From: Allantophomopsis cytisporea
Taxonomy: Eukaryota > Ascomycota > Leotiomycetes > Phacidiales > Phacidiaceae
Assembly: GCA_024752435.1 (NCBI GenBank)
Contig: CP103036.1
Coordinates: 1,426,001-1,490,000, forward strand
Reading direction: 5' to 3'
Length of the DNA stretch: 64,000 nt
Positions 33,265 to 45,177 of the stretch are shown in pieces (the first letter of the stretch is position 1; every line of letters starts with the position of its first letter). A program made the position numbers and the translations under genes. The notes beneath the pieces are model-generated. The model searched no databases and was not told where the DNA came from. It saw only the letters and a program-made list of their open reading frames with translations.

Positions 33265-35132
33265 TCATACACGCCAGATCGCATCTGACATTTTGGCCAC
33301 CTGCGCCATCTCCTTCACATCATGTACACGCACGATATCAGCTCCACCTTGAATAGCAGCCACAACAGTAGCCGCTGTACCCCAAATCCGGTCTCTTGGC
33401 TCAGTCACACCGGTAATACTCCCAATAAATCTCTTACGGCTGGACCCCAAAAGCCATGGGAGGCCCTCAAGTCCCGGCCAATTGCGGAGCGCATCCATAT
33501 GACGTAAGATCTCCAAGTTCTGGTCCTTGGTCTTTGCAAATCCGATTCCCGGATCAAGGATGATACGCCATCGTCGGATACCCGCTTCTTCGGCTTCCTT
33601 TACGCGCTGCAGGAGTTCCTGAGCGATGGTTGGGATGACTCCTTCTGGTTCATAGTCCGTCAATTTGTTCATAGTTGCTGGTGTACCGCGCATATGCATT
33701 AGGCAAATCGTCTTTCCAGACTTCGCCACCGTAGAAAGCATCTGCGAGTCGAGAAGTCCGGCGGAGATGTCGTTGATGATATCGGCGCCGGCTTCTAGGG
33801 CTGCCTGCGCAACTGACGCGCGGTATGTGTCGATGCTAATGGCAACATTCTCAACGTAGGGTGAGGCGCGCACCGCTTTGATGGCAGGCATTATTCGAGA
33901 GATCTCTTCCTCAGCGGTGACATCTGGAGTTCCTGGCGCACTGGACTGGCCTCCGATATCAATTATGGTAGCACCAGCCTGGACGCACGATTCGATTGTG
34001 GAATCTAGTGATTGCTGAGCATGTTTCCCGCCATCTGAGAAAGAATCGGGCGTCACATTCAGAATAGCCATGATGTGTGTAGATCTATTAGTTTTCAAAG
34101 CATGAAGAGGAGTCATGTTGGGGGTGAGTGGTGTTATAGTAGACAATGGCAATTCCGATGGTGGTAGTGCATTCAGATAGTCTTGAGTGAACTTCCATGG
34201 AGATGCTGGATTCAATGCTTTTCCAGGTATCAACCTTAATTCGAGTCAGCAGTTTTGTTTCAAGGGCCTGAAAATTTACATACTCTGCAAGTGGCTTCAA
34301 GACAAACTCCCTTTCAAACATGGCCACGTGAGGAATATTCAAGCGTGCATGCTTCACGCTCTGATCTTCATAAAGAAGAATGTCAAGGTCGATGTTGCGT
34401 GGACCTTTATCGATCACCTTTTTTCTGCCCAAGGTATTTTCAATGTCTTGTAAAACATCTAGAAGCTCAAGAGGCTCGAGAGTGGTTTCAACCTATTTGA
34501 ACCATGTCAGAGAAAGCGCAAGACCTTGAAGGTCAAGGTTGAGACGGTTCAGTTCAATATACGGGGGTAAAGTCCAAACTCCCATACAAACAAATGATCG
34601 AAAACTCTCTCAAGATATCCTTCTCTGTACATTGAACTTGCTTATATAAATAAAATATGCCAAGAACGAAATATAAAGTCATGTGACCATGAAAAGACAA
34701 TCCAAAGAAAAACAGGATGATAATGCTTACCTCACAAGCACCATTTAGAAAAGGATCCTGGTCAACAACATACATTGGTTCTGTTTCCCACAAACTGCTG
34801 GTACGTTTGACCTCAATGCCACGAGCTGACATTTCATTGCAAGCTTTTTCGATCCAACCAATCCTGTCTCCCAGGTTGCTACCCAGCGCAATATACGCGC
34901 GTTGCTTTGGTAGATTTGCTCGCTCAGAAGTCTTTTGAGTCCCGTTCATCTTGGACGACGCTGGATTGATCTTCGACCATGGTGTTGCCTTCACACTGCC
35001 GATCGCAGAGCTGTAAGTTCTCTTCGGAACCATTTGCGTGCTTCGAATAGCGGCATCCGGACAACACCTCCAGGAAATTATCGAAGGCCGATATCGAACG
35101 GCCGATGTCTGATGGAGGCGACACAGCCTCAT
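33265..35132 (-). CDS. FOL1: Folate synthesis enzyme: HPPK-dihydropteroate synthase
   Basis: Three exons: 35132-34731, 34492-34284 and 34234-33265, total 526 aa. Intron 1 is 238 bases, much longer than any other in the window. The N-terminus is a mitochondrial-type presequence rich in Arg and Ser (MRLCRLHQTSAVRYRP). HPPK (6-hydroxymethyl-dihydropterin pyrophosphokinase) starts near residue 80 (AYIALGSNLGDR) and includes GPRNIDLDILLY. Dihydropteroate synthase starts near 255 (IMAILNVTPDSFSDGG) and includes GGQSSAPGT and the C-terminal RVHDVKEM. It performs two successive steps of folate synthesis. A dihydroneopterin aldolase domain, fused in yeast Fol1, is absent here. It ends 199 bases from the convergent MFS gene. 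Confidence 0.95.
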
Positions 35133-35547
35133 GGAGGTTGGTGAGACTGTAAAGATGTGATGACTGAATTTATATGTCGCTGATTGGCATGGTGGAAAAT
35201 ATGCATTACTTTCGCATAAGTTGTTTTTGGTGCATTTTATGCGGAACCCAAGTTATGCACAAACTAGGCCGGTTCTGTACAGGACAGACGACCGAGACAG
35301 ACCCTGCCATTGAAAGAGAATGCCGAGGCATTTCCCCAGATTCGGCTGAGGCCGTTGACCGAATCTCCCCATTACTGATCCCTCCTCGTCGTTATGTTTT
35401 AAGAGCCATCCTCTACCTCTTCTCCCATCTACACCTTCCTTACTTTTTCTTCACACTATAAACGCATTGTAAATCTTTGTTGATTCATTTCTGCACCCAA
35501 ACTATACCCACAGAACATCAGCTGTACCCACATTTCATCCAGACATC
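35133..35547. promoter_or_regulatory. Shared divergent promoter of the folate enzyme and nitronate monooxygenase genes
   Basis: The two start codons are 415 bases apart on opposite strands. CACTATAAACG at about 35453 is a TATA-like element some 90 bases before the nitronate monooxygenase start. Confidence 0.45.
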
Positions 35548-36805
35548 ATGGCTTCTCCTCGTAAGATTCCTCGGTCCACTTTCACATGTTAGAAGTGGCT
35601 GTATACTGACTAAATCCCACAATAGAGCAACTTCGCATAACATGCACCGATCTTCTCAAGATCAAACACCCAGTCTTGCTGGCGGGCATGAATGTTGCCG
35701 CCGGGCCAAAGCTCGCGGCAGCCGTTACAAATGCTGGCGGTCTTGGAGTTATTGGTGGCGTTGGTTATACTCCAGACATGCTCCGGGAACAGATCGCAGA
35801 ACTCAAGTCATATCTGACTGACAAGAGTGCACCATTTGGTGTTGATCTTCTTCTTCCGCAGGTCGGAGGCAGTGCGCGAAAGACCAAGTAAGCATCATGT
35901 ACATTTGCGCATGTGCATCAGCAGGATTATTAATCTCAGTGCTGACATATTTTTTCCCTACAGCTACGACTACACGAAGGGAAAGCTTGATGAACTTGTA
36001 GATATCATTATTGATAGTGGTGCTAAGCTCTTTGTCTCCGCTGTCGGTGTGCCACCAAAGCATGTCGTCGAACGAATCCACAAGGCTGGTATCCTCTACA
36101 TGAACATGATCGGACACCCAAAGCATGTGAAGAAGTGCCTCGACCTCGGTGTTGACATCATCTGTGCCCAGGGTGGTGAAGGAGGCGGACACACCGGAGA
36201 TGTTCCAACGACTATCTTGATTCCGGCCGTTGTCAAGCTCTGCGAAGGAAAGAAGAGCCCAATGTCTGGGGCACCTGTGCAAGTTGTTGCCGCCGGTGGT
36301 ATCTTCAACGGTCAGAGTTTGGCTGCTGCATTGATGCTCGGTGCCAGTGCCGTCTGGGTTGGCACCAGATTTATCTTGACTGAAGAGGCTGGTGCACCAA
36401 AGGCCCACCAAGAAGCTGTTCGCACCTCTGGATTTGATGACAACATTCGCACCATCATTTTCACCGTAAGTAAACCCTCACAACCATTTCTGAACAGTCA
36501 CTAAATACATTCAGGGACGACCACTCCGTGTCCGCAACAACCCATACATTTCTAACTGGGAAGAGAACCGTGCTCAGGAGATCAAGGAGCTCACCAGCAA
36601 GGGCGTTATTCCAGTTGAGCATGATTTTGAGACTCTCGGTGACGATATTGACGACGAGACCATGGACAATGCTAGACCTTTCTTGATGGGCAAGGCTGCT
36701 GCGGTAGTCAACGAGAAGACAACTGCTAAGGAGGTTGTCGATGAGATGGTTTCCGGAGCTGTTGAATGGCTCGCAAAGGGCCAGAAGATGGTAGCCAAAT
36801 TGTAG
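35548..36805 (+). CDS. Nitronate monooxygenase (2-nitropropane dioxygenase family)
   Basis: Four exons: 35548-35560, 35626-35887, 35964-36465 and 36515-36805, total 355 aa. The first coding exon is only 13 bases; the four joins keep frame. Motifs of this FMN-dependent TIM-barrel family are present: PVLLAGMNVAAGPKLAAAV at the N-terminus, GGLGVIGGVGY, AQGGEGGGHTGD around the active-site His region, and VVAAGGIFNG and GTRFILTEEA for phosphate binding. The enzyme oxidises alkyl nitronates to carbonyl compounds and nitrite and can detoxify propionate-3-nitronate. No targeting signal is seen. Confidence 0.92.
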
Positions 36806-37789
36806 ATATGTTTTTCTTTGGCTGGCGTTGATTTACGAAGGTTATTAAACGCACATATTATTCTTGAGATTTACTACTCTTTTCGTCACATGAATGTTGA
36901 ACACAAAGTAAATTCTGCCGAGCCTACGATGCAAGCCATGCCTCTGGGCGCCGCGCATCTTGGTTTGACACTATTGTAGAATTCGATTTGTACCTTGAAA
37001 GTATTCAATAATATTCATTTATCAAGTCGACGCTATAAAAGCTACTGCATCCACCATTGGACAATGATACCAATTAACGAATGTCCACTCACCGGGATAT
37101 TTGCACTTTTTCTCATGAATATGAACTAGTAAGTCGATAGCATAAGCTTGCCCCGTAAAGAGTCAAGGGTGTGCAATAGAGATGCACAGACGGGTCTGGC
37201 CAATTACTTAATTAACCTTACCGAACCTTACTTTGATTCATATTATTGAAGCATACACACACGGCCGTTAGTCATGTAAACAAAAGACAACAGAGCGTCC
37301 ACTCTTGCGACCAGATGATAAAGTCCATATTAGAAGATAGCTTTCTAGGTAAATGATGATGTCGTATGGAGGTATCACGAAAAGGGGAACAGTTCTTTGG
37401 CGTTGTCATGTGTCTTCTGAGACGCAGGGTTCCCCCAGCAGAAATCCACAGAGTGACGGTAGGCTTAGCGGTTGATCGAGCTCTTCAATTGTTAGTGTGG
37501 CAGATCAGCAGGGTTGTAGCAGGTGAACAACCAATGCCCCAGAGCATCGACATCATCGCATCGCATGCATCACATTGATATTTTCCTCTAGTCTCTGGGC
37601 ACATTTGAACCTCCCTTCTCTCCTTCAGTTCATCCTTTTGTAACATTGCTATCAGCAATTGACATCCATATCCATTGATCTCGCAAATCGATACCAGTCT
37701 TCTATCATCAGAAGCTGTGTTTTTATTACATGCCATAGATTGTGTCGTGGTTACATCCCCACAGTTGAGCTCTCCACCACACGACAACC
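36806..37789. other. 1 kb intergenic region before the Pns1 gene
   Basis: No convincing gene. A 70-codon frame at 37366-37578 lies in the probable promoter or leader of the next gene and is not called. The last 200 bases are pyrimidine-rich in parts, as in fungal leaders. Confidence 0.4.
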
Positions 37790-39491
37790 ATGTCAAATCA
37801 ACCAGTCCACGGCGGCCAAGCTGATGCCTACTATCAAAATGGCCAGCAGGATGTAAATCAGGGACAATACTATCAGCAACAACCGCCGCAACAAGGATAT
37901 CAGGATCCACAATACACTCAGCAACCTCCACAGTACAACAACAAACATCAGCCAATGGTGCAGGAAGGAGGTGGAAAGCAGGACTTCACGCAAAGCTTCA
38001 AGCTCGACAAACCGAAGTACAATGATATCTGGGCGGCACTTCTTTTCATTGCGACTTTCTGTGGCTTCGTTGCCGTGTCGGGAATATCTATTCAAGGATA
38101 CAGTGCAACCAAGCTTTTCCAAGGAGGTGGCATCTATGGGGCTCCTGCAACTGTTGGTCTTAGTACCAATACCATTATTCTCTTGTATGCGTTGTTCCGA
38201 TCTATGACTATTTGTTTCAAGACTAACAATTTGTAGCTGTTTCGTTTTGGGGGCCGCGTTCATTCTCAGCTTCGTTTACTTCTGGATGGTACGCGCTTTC
38301 ACCAAACAAATCATCTGGATTACCGGTATATTACAGATCGTCTTTGGTATTGGCACGGCCATTGTGTACTTTGCCCGTGGATACTACTCTGCTGCCATAG
38401 TGTTCCTGATTTTCGCTATCTTCTACATTGTTTGCTTCATAAGCTGGATTCCTCGAATCCCATTCAGCGTTCTGATGCTACAAACAACAATTGACGTTGC
38501 CAAGAACTACGGACATGTATTTGTAGTTTCTTTCATTGGTGGAGTCATCTCATTGGCCTTTGGTGCATGGTTTTCGGTGACTCTTGTGGCAATATATGCC
38601 AAATATCAACCTGGAGGTGCCGGGTGCGACGTCGGCGCCGGAAGCTGTTCGAAATCCAAGGTCATTGGTCTGGTTGTGTTCATCACCTTCGCTGGCTACT
38701 GGGTTACTGAGGTCCTCAAGAACGTTATCCACGTCACTATCTCAGGCGTGTATGGATCGTGGTATTTCTGTTCCAATCAGCCGGGTGGATTCCCTAAGAA
38801 CGCTACCCGTGGAGCCTTCCGACGCGCCATGACCTATTCCTTTGGAAGTATCAGCTTTGGCAGTCTTCTGGTTGCAATTGTACAACTTATGAGACAAGCC
38901 TGCAATATTGCTAAGCAAAATGAAGCTGCGCAAGGAAATATTGTGGGAACCATTCTCTTTTGTGTTCTCGGCTGTTTCATCGGAATCCTTGACTGGGCCA
39001 TCCAATTCTTGAACGAGTATGCTTTCTCGTATATTGCTTTGTACGGCAAGGCGTATCTTCCAGCTGCTAAGGTAAGTCAATTAATATCCTTCAAAACTAT
39101 TGATCTCAATGCTAACAAAATTTAGACTACTTGGCGTATGATGAAAGATCGTGGTGTTGATGCTCTTGTCAATGAATGTCTGATCAACCCAGTATTCAGC
39201 ATGGGTGCGGTCTTTGTGGGATATGTCTGCGCGTTTCTCGCCTACCTTTATCTCGAATTCACCAAGCCAGCATATAATGACGGTAACGCATTTACAGCGG
39301 TAGTCATGGCCTTCGCTTTTCTCATCGGCCTTCAAATGTGCAATGTTTTCCTGGTTCCGATTAAGAGCGGCGTTGCTACCTTCTTTGTCGCCATGGCATT
39401 CGATCCTGAGGTCTTGATCAGGGACTACCCCGATTTATATGCCAGGCTTGTCTCTGTGTACCCTCATATACAGCAGGCTATTCATTCCTAA
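37790..39491 (+). CDS. PNS1: Pns1/choline transporter-like (CTL) membrane protein
   Basis: Three exons: 37790-38184, 38237-39071 and 39126-39491, total 531 aa. The introns are 52 and 54 bases. The first 75 residues are Gln/Tyr/Pro-rich and cytosolic (QQPPQQGYQDPQYTQQPPQY). About ten membrane segments follow, with conserved CTL-family features: GSWYFCSN, AFRRAMTYSFGSISFGSL, FLNEYAFSYIALYGKAY and the C-terminal TTWRMMKDRGVDALVNE. Despite the name, yeast Pns1 has not been shown to carry choline, so the substrate is left open. Plasma-membrane location is known for the family. Confidence 0.92.
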
Positions 39492-40740
39492 ATATGTTTT
39501 CTTTACTTCTGGAGTTGTGGGCTGTTATTAGAAGTATGGTAACTCGCATATGGTTGTTGTTCACTCTTATGGTTCTGGGGTCCTAAAACCTGGGCTTTCT
39601 TATAATTCTAGTGAAATAAGTGATTTTGTACTGACAGTAGTAATTCAATACAGAACAAACAGAATATTATACGCTCCGACATGTGAAAATACTGGCTCTG
39701 CCACCATCTGTAGTGAAGGATAAAGCTTCTGAGTAATCGAAGGCTTTTTTAAATGTATAAAAAGCTCTAAATGATGAAATTACGAAATGACTTTAAATAC
39801 CTTAAGTTGAAAAATGTGAATAGATGGAGGCTTTCAATAATTATAGGATTATTTGAGTTAGCGTATGTGAGCTTTTGACTGCCTATCAATAGCTTAATAG
39901 CTCTACAGCGTATAAGTGCATTTAAGATGGGCGAAGAGTTACATACTCCATGAGAGATTGTTCCTATTCATTATAAAGATAATGGTAAGTTATTGAAGAC
40001 CAGAAGGCCATTTCTTCAAGAGTCTTTAGGTTTCTCGTAACTAGCAAAGTAGCTTAGCTCTTCTAACTCTACCATCTCATTTAGAGACAATGCAATAGGT
40101 AAATGCCCCAATCCTGTAGGGATGAAACAAGGCTTATCTACGTACTTTGTACATATTCGGAATTATTGTAAGCACTTGAAATATGGAGTAATTGACATAC
40201 AGAAGTTGATTAAGTACGTAGCGTGCATAGGTGTTCGTGGAGTGCATCGGCGTCGGCCCCCGAGTAAGCATAAGCCTGCATGCCTATGAGCCTAAAATCT
40301 AGCTCCATCTTTATGATGTTCGTACAACACTCATCTAAGATAAGTCTCCGACCTGGTAATACAGTTCATAGATAAAGTCTCCGCGATAAAAATCTTAAGA
40401 CAACCCCAACACAACCTAGTACTGACATAAAGCTTGTGTTAACAACCCAGCAAATACTACACTCTGGGCTCTGTTCATATGTAGCTCGTTTAGCCATCCT
40501 TGTCAATGATGTCCCAACGATCAGCTCTTTACAATTGGCCTATTTCCGATGATGATAGCTGAAGTATTCCACTCAATTTACGTCAATGCTGACAACTTGG
40601 CAGAATTACAACAGATAAATAGCTCATTGTTGCCTTCCTTGAACCAGCAGAATTTATGAGTTGGCTAACAAACCTCCACGACACATCAACCAAGCGTTCG
40701 TGTCTATTGTATAATCTTTTGTGCTCAAATTACAACGAAA
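39492..40740. other. 1.25 kb AT-rich intergenic region
   Basis: AT-rich, with many TA steps between about 39600 and 40450, and no open frame of note. It could be a decayed repeat. The promoter of the FAD oxidase gene must lie at its 3' end. Confidence 0.4.
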
Positions 40741-42367
40741 ATGGCATCGAACGGAGTCAACGAGCTGAATGGTTTTACAGATTCCAAGCCATCGGATTCT
40801 GCCATCAAAGGCCTGAAAGATCAGGTGAAGGGGGAGGTTGTTGTCAAAGGCGAGGTTTCTGATGTAGACTACAAGGCAGCGATTCATCGTTGGAATGAGG
40901 CTTTCATCCAAGAAGCTGTAAGTCTCATGCTCAGTCAGTAGCCAACATAAACTCCCCTAATATTTGATATAGGCAATCATCGTGTTTTGCGAATCAGAGG
41001 AAGATGTAGTTGCATCTCTACTTTTTGTCAAGAAACATAAGTTGGAAATGACAATTGTCTGTGGTGGACACAGCTATATGGGAGCTTCTTCCACCAAAGG
41101 ACTTGTCGTGGGCGAGTTACTCCGTGCTACTGAAAATGAAGTGGACATTACTAATTTGTTATAGACTTGCGCAAGATGAGAAAAGTCACTATCGACAAGG
41201 CAAGCATGTCCTGCACGGCTCAAGGCGGCTGCCTTGCCAAAGATCTTGAGGAGCCTTTGGATGGTATGACTCTGTCGATACTACTAGAATTTTACTGATC
41301 AACTTGCAGAGCAAGATCTATCCGTTGTTATGGGCGCTGTCAACGATACAGGAATTGGAGGTCTGACCCTCGGTGGCGGAACCGGACCTCTTTCTGGACA
41401 GTATGGCCAGGCAGTAGACAATCTGCTCTCAGCACGCATTGTACTAGCTGATGGGACAATCAAAGTCGTATCCGCAGATGAAAATGCGGATCTTTTCTGG
41501 GCGATCCGCGGTGGAGGCTCGAACTTCGGGGTAGTAACAGAGTTCAAATACAGAGTACATAACCAAGGCCCCGTCTTCTTCGGAATGATGGCCTTCGAAC
41601 CCTCCAAGAATGAAGCCCTCCTCAAACTCGCACACCACTACTATCCACTCATTCAAGAAAAGAAAGGCAAGCTACTACTCATCGTTGCGTTCACGCGTCT
41701 ACCAAACATGCCAAAGGCACACGGGATCTGCGTAACAATGTACGACGGACCAGAAGATGAGGCGCGGGAGCTGCTGAAACCTCTATTCGACCTGGAGCCG
41801 CTGATTAACACGACAAGGATGGGACGGTACAAGGAAGTAACCGTAATGCCACCGGGTTTAGGCGGTCCGCCATCACACCAGAGCTTCGCAACAAGCAATG
41901 CGCTCATGGTGCCGCCACTTGATCTCGATGTCATCCGCACAGCGCTCAGCGATTTAGATGCCTTCCTCGATAAGTACGGCGCCGCTGTGTCGCCAAGTAA
42001 GTTTGTCTTCGAGATTAGAAACCATAGCGTCACGTCCAGCGTGCCTGTCAGTGCTACAGCTCTGGCAGGTCGTGATGCGGCCCAGCTTTGTGCGATGGAT
42101 GTGCAGTACGATGCCAGTCAGATTGATCATAAGACTGCAAGAGCTGTGGCGCAGGGTGTGATTAACAAGGCAAGGGAAACATTGAAGGAGAGGCAGCATA
42201 ACGGACCCTTGGTTGGCAGTGGTTCGTATGTAAATGCGAATATTGCTAGTGGAATTGACAAGGCGGAGTTGCTATTTGGAAGTAACTTGCCTAGATTGAG
42301 GGAGTTGAAGGCGAAGTACGACCCGGATTTCATCTTCAACAAGTGGCATCCTATTGTGCCCGCTTAA
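40741..42367 (+). CDS. FAD-linked oxidoreductase, berberine-bridge-enzyme type
   Basis: Four exons: 40741-40917, 40973-41111, 41165-41263 and 41310-42367, total 490 aa. Intron 2 is a GC-AG intron (G|GCGAGT ... TTATAG): only this join gives the conserved GLVVDLRKMRKV, while any GT donor nearby brings a stop. The FAD-binding PCMH domain shows CGGHSYMGAS, whose His (about residue 92) is the usual covalent FAD site, and GIGGLTLGGGTGPLSGQYG. The second flavin-linking Cys of plant enzymes is replaced by Asn (VNDTG), so single attachment is expected. The C-terminus has the BBE tail YDPDFIFNKWHPI. There is no signal peptide. Substrate unknown; relatives oxidise alcohols, sugars or alkaloids. Confidence 0.92.
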
Positions 42368-42422
42368 TGTCAAATTTACATTGGAGGAAACTCTGATCTG
42401 ATAGTTTTAGTAAGCGCTCTCT

Positions 42423-42510
42423 AGTTATCTAGCCTTTTAGTTATTCACAAACCTTGAGTTATTCAGACACCCTTAGTTATCCAAAGTAGCCCAGTGACTT
42501 AGTCAGCCAT
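42423..42510. repeat. Degenerate 18-base tandem array, locus B
   Basis: Five units begin at 42423, 42439, 42457, 42475 and 42493, spaced 16 or 18 bases. They read AGTTATCTAG, AGTTATTCAC, AGTTATTCAG, AGTTATCCAA and AGTGACTTAG, each followed by a more variable half rich in CC and TT. It lies just after the FAD oxidase stop codon. Confidence 0.7.
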
Positions 42511-42662
42511 GATCGGCCATGACTCAAGAAATTGACTTGAGGTTTATTTATGGAAAAATTCTGAGTTCCAGATCTCTCAAGATATTTGTTATTAAGACGT
42601 TTGATATTTGCTCTCGGGTCTGTTCTCGCACTGAATTTGTATTGCTGTTCGGTCCAACCTTC

Positions 42663-43656
42663 CTATGATCGACCGCTATGTGATCCAGGTAGCTCTTGAA
42701 CCGTATGATATCCATATAGTTCCTGCGCCGTCTCCACTGTCTGCATCTCACTTCTCACCGGATCAGAACCCTTCATGAATACCGGCTGAACATTACTAGG
42801 AGGCCAGTCTGACCTCTGGGGTTGCTGGAAGGCCAGCCTTCGATACCGTCGCAACATAAGCCAGCTAATAATACAACTGACTGCAATTCCAAGTACTGCA
42901 GCCCCAACAGCGATTCCTGCCACGGCACCCGAGGATATCGTACCATTACCTTCCTTTTGCTCTGTTTGTGAGCTAAGAGTAGAGGTGGTCCCAGACGTAG
43001 AGCTGGAAAGGGTACTGGAAAGGGTACTTGTGGCGCTAGCGCTATTGAAGATATAGCCATTGACATGCACAGCCGTTACCTCCATAGCAATCGATAAGGA
43101 GAACGTGACTAAACCATACTTTTCCTGAAAGCCCGTCTGGTTCGCGTACGTATACGTTTGATCCGCCGAAAGTGTCGAAGTGCATTGATTTGCATTGCCA
43201 TATGGTTGCCAGTCTACAAATCCATAACCACTAGAAGAACAAGTGTCAGATAACTCACTCTCTTTGGGAATGCCTTCGAAATCTGCACAGCAATCTTGTG
43301 TGTTAGACTTACGAGGGACAGCACGCCACCGCCGTGCTGAAGACATCTACAATGGAAGTGGTCGCGGTGGTATATGCCTCGGGGCAAGTGAAAGGGCCGA
43401 GCAATATCGTCGTCCCACTCAGTCCTAGTACTGCTTGCGTCCACCAGGCCGTTGCTTGTGGTGGTAAGCAACGTAAGGTGGTTTCAACATACAACCCAAC
43501 ATTGGGGTCAAAGGCGACAAGTGGGTATCCCGTCATTATGTTGCCATGGGCGAGATAGAGTGACGAGCATTCTTCCGGAGCCGAGAAGGCTGCTGTGACA
43601 GGCAGCCATTCAGTAACAGTGCCACTATTAGTTTCCGCCGGTCGAGTCTCCGTCAT
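42663..43656 (-). CDS. Single-pass membrane protein with a Cys-containing outer domain
   Basis: Two exons: 43656-43313 and 43230-42663, total 303 aa. The 82-base intron (GTAAGT ... TTCTAG) is supported because splicing rebuilds ACCPSGYGFVDW, a pattern common in fungal surface proteins; unspliced reading also stays open for a while. The N-terminal 200 residues hold several Cys. Then come a Ser/Thr-rich stem, one membrane helix near residues 215-237 (GAVAGIAVGAAVLGIAVSC) and a basic cytosolic tail. There is no N-terminal signal peptide, so a missing 5' exon or a signal-anchor topology is possible. Function unknown; a surface sensor-like layout is inference. Confidence 0.75.
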
Positions 43657-44740
43657 TATTATGATTTAAGATCTGATATGCTTGTGAGCCGGAATCTCCT
43701 TTCAAAGATAATGACCGTGGGTAATAATCAGTAGAGAATTAAGAGTTTAGAAGTCATCAATGAAAGAAGTTGTACCGTGCGGCAGGTTAGGAGTTAGATA
43801 TGTACGTGTTTCTGTATCCGCATCCCATCTATGCTGAAATAAGCTGAAATAATTGTGATACAGAACATGGATGGTGACTGGTAGGAGCAAGCGAGGATGC
43901 TTTTACCTTGCAAGCTGAAATGTTAGCCTTATGCTATGCTTGCTACGGGATAAAAGGACGAACCCTCGTTGGGGTAGGAGATATCGCGTAACGAATAACT
44001 ACTTAGATACTGGATGGTAGGAAACCCGTACAAATTATGCTGTCTACACGCCGAGAACAACTTTGTGCTAAGAACACAAAACATCAATATAAAGGAACCA
44101 TGACTCTGTTAGTCATTTGATATTTGGCTTTCACACCCGTCTCTAATTAACAAAAAATCGGACTTGTATGAATCAAGAACTTTAGATAGGCCTTATTATA
44201 TAGGCTTTATTTACTACAACACTTCTGGCAGGTGTACTGCTCTGATGGAGTCCCCTCTAATTACCACAAACACAAGCTCTAACCGCTCTAACCGCCCTAG
44301 CCGCGTTAACCAATGTTAAAAATTGATTATATGACCTACTTTGACTTAATTGGGTAGCAAAACTCCTATGCGATATTATTACCTATTGCCTACGAGATAG
44401 CAAATCCCTGATTAGATTATGTACTTAGAGCTTTTGAGTTCCATCTCAATTAAAGTAGGTCTGTAACAAGGTTGTTGAGCTCTCACATCTATGGCAAAGA
44501 TTGGCGCCCAGGGGAGGCGCGGTTATCCTACGCGCGCCAAAACATCTAGTCTGCTGCAGCAGGATGATTGCGCTGTAGGTGGGTACTTATGATACAACTC
44601 TATATTTACTACTTAGCATACCTGCAAAATATGAGTTTAGTGTTTCTACCTTCTTGAATTAGCTTACAGCTCTTATTTAAGGTTACATTTCGCTTAATGC
44701 TAAAATCTGGTTTCAAGGAATTGTAGTCTAAGAGCCCTAT

Positions 44741-44902
44741 AATTATTCAGGGCACTTAGATCATATAGAGCCCCTTCGGTTATCTAGAGTTCTAAGTTGT
44801 TTACCAGTATTGATTTATTTAGATATCTTAAGTTACTCATAGGTCTTGACTTATTCCAAAACCCTAAATCATTCAAAGGAGATCAGTTACTTAGGGTCTT
44901 AT
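44741..44902. repeat. Degenerate 18-base tandem array, locus C
   Basis: Nine units follow each other at 17-19 bases, seven of them exactly 18. Examples of the starts are CGGTTATCTAGAG, AGTTGTTTACCAG, ATTTATTTAGATA, AGTTACTCATAGG, ACTTATTCCAAAA, AATCATTCAAAGG and AGTTACTTAGGGT. The same consensus as locus B (AGTTATTCA...) is visible. Confidence 0.7.
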
Positions 44903-45177
44903 CATCAGCTAGAATCTAGTTTCCCTAGGCTGTAAAGTATAAGTGTCTAACCTAGTAATGCTTAGTATATAATTGTAGCAATGTAAGAGACTTGCGTCGT
45001 TTGATATAGCCCGCAGGTAGAGTTTGTAAGTGACCCATATGTCCTGAAAAGTTTACTGATAGCCAAATCAACCACATCCTGGCATATATGATATTCAGAT
45101 ACAAATCAAGGATAGTGACTGGCTACTTCAAATCCACCTTTTCAATGTTATCCTCAGCAACTCATGATCCTTTTGAG

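Noticed and set aside
31415..42367. Possible metabolite gene cluster (MFS transporter, monooxygenase, FAD oxidase)
   Set aside because: There is no core synthase, and the genes are interleaved with housekeeping genes (folate synthesis, Pns1), so co-location looks incidental.
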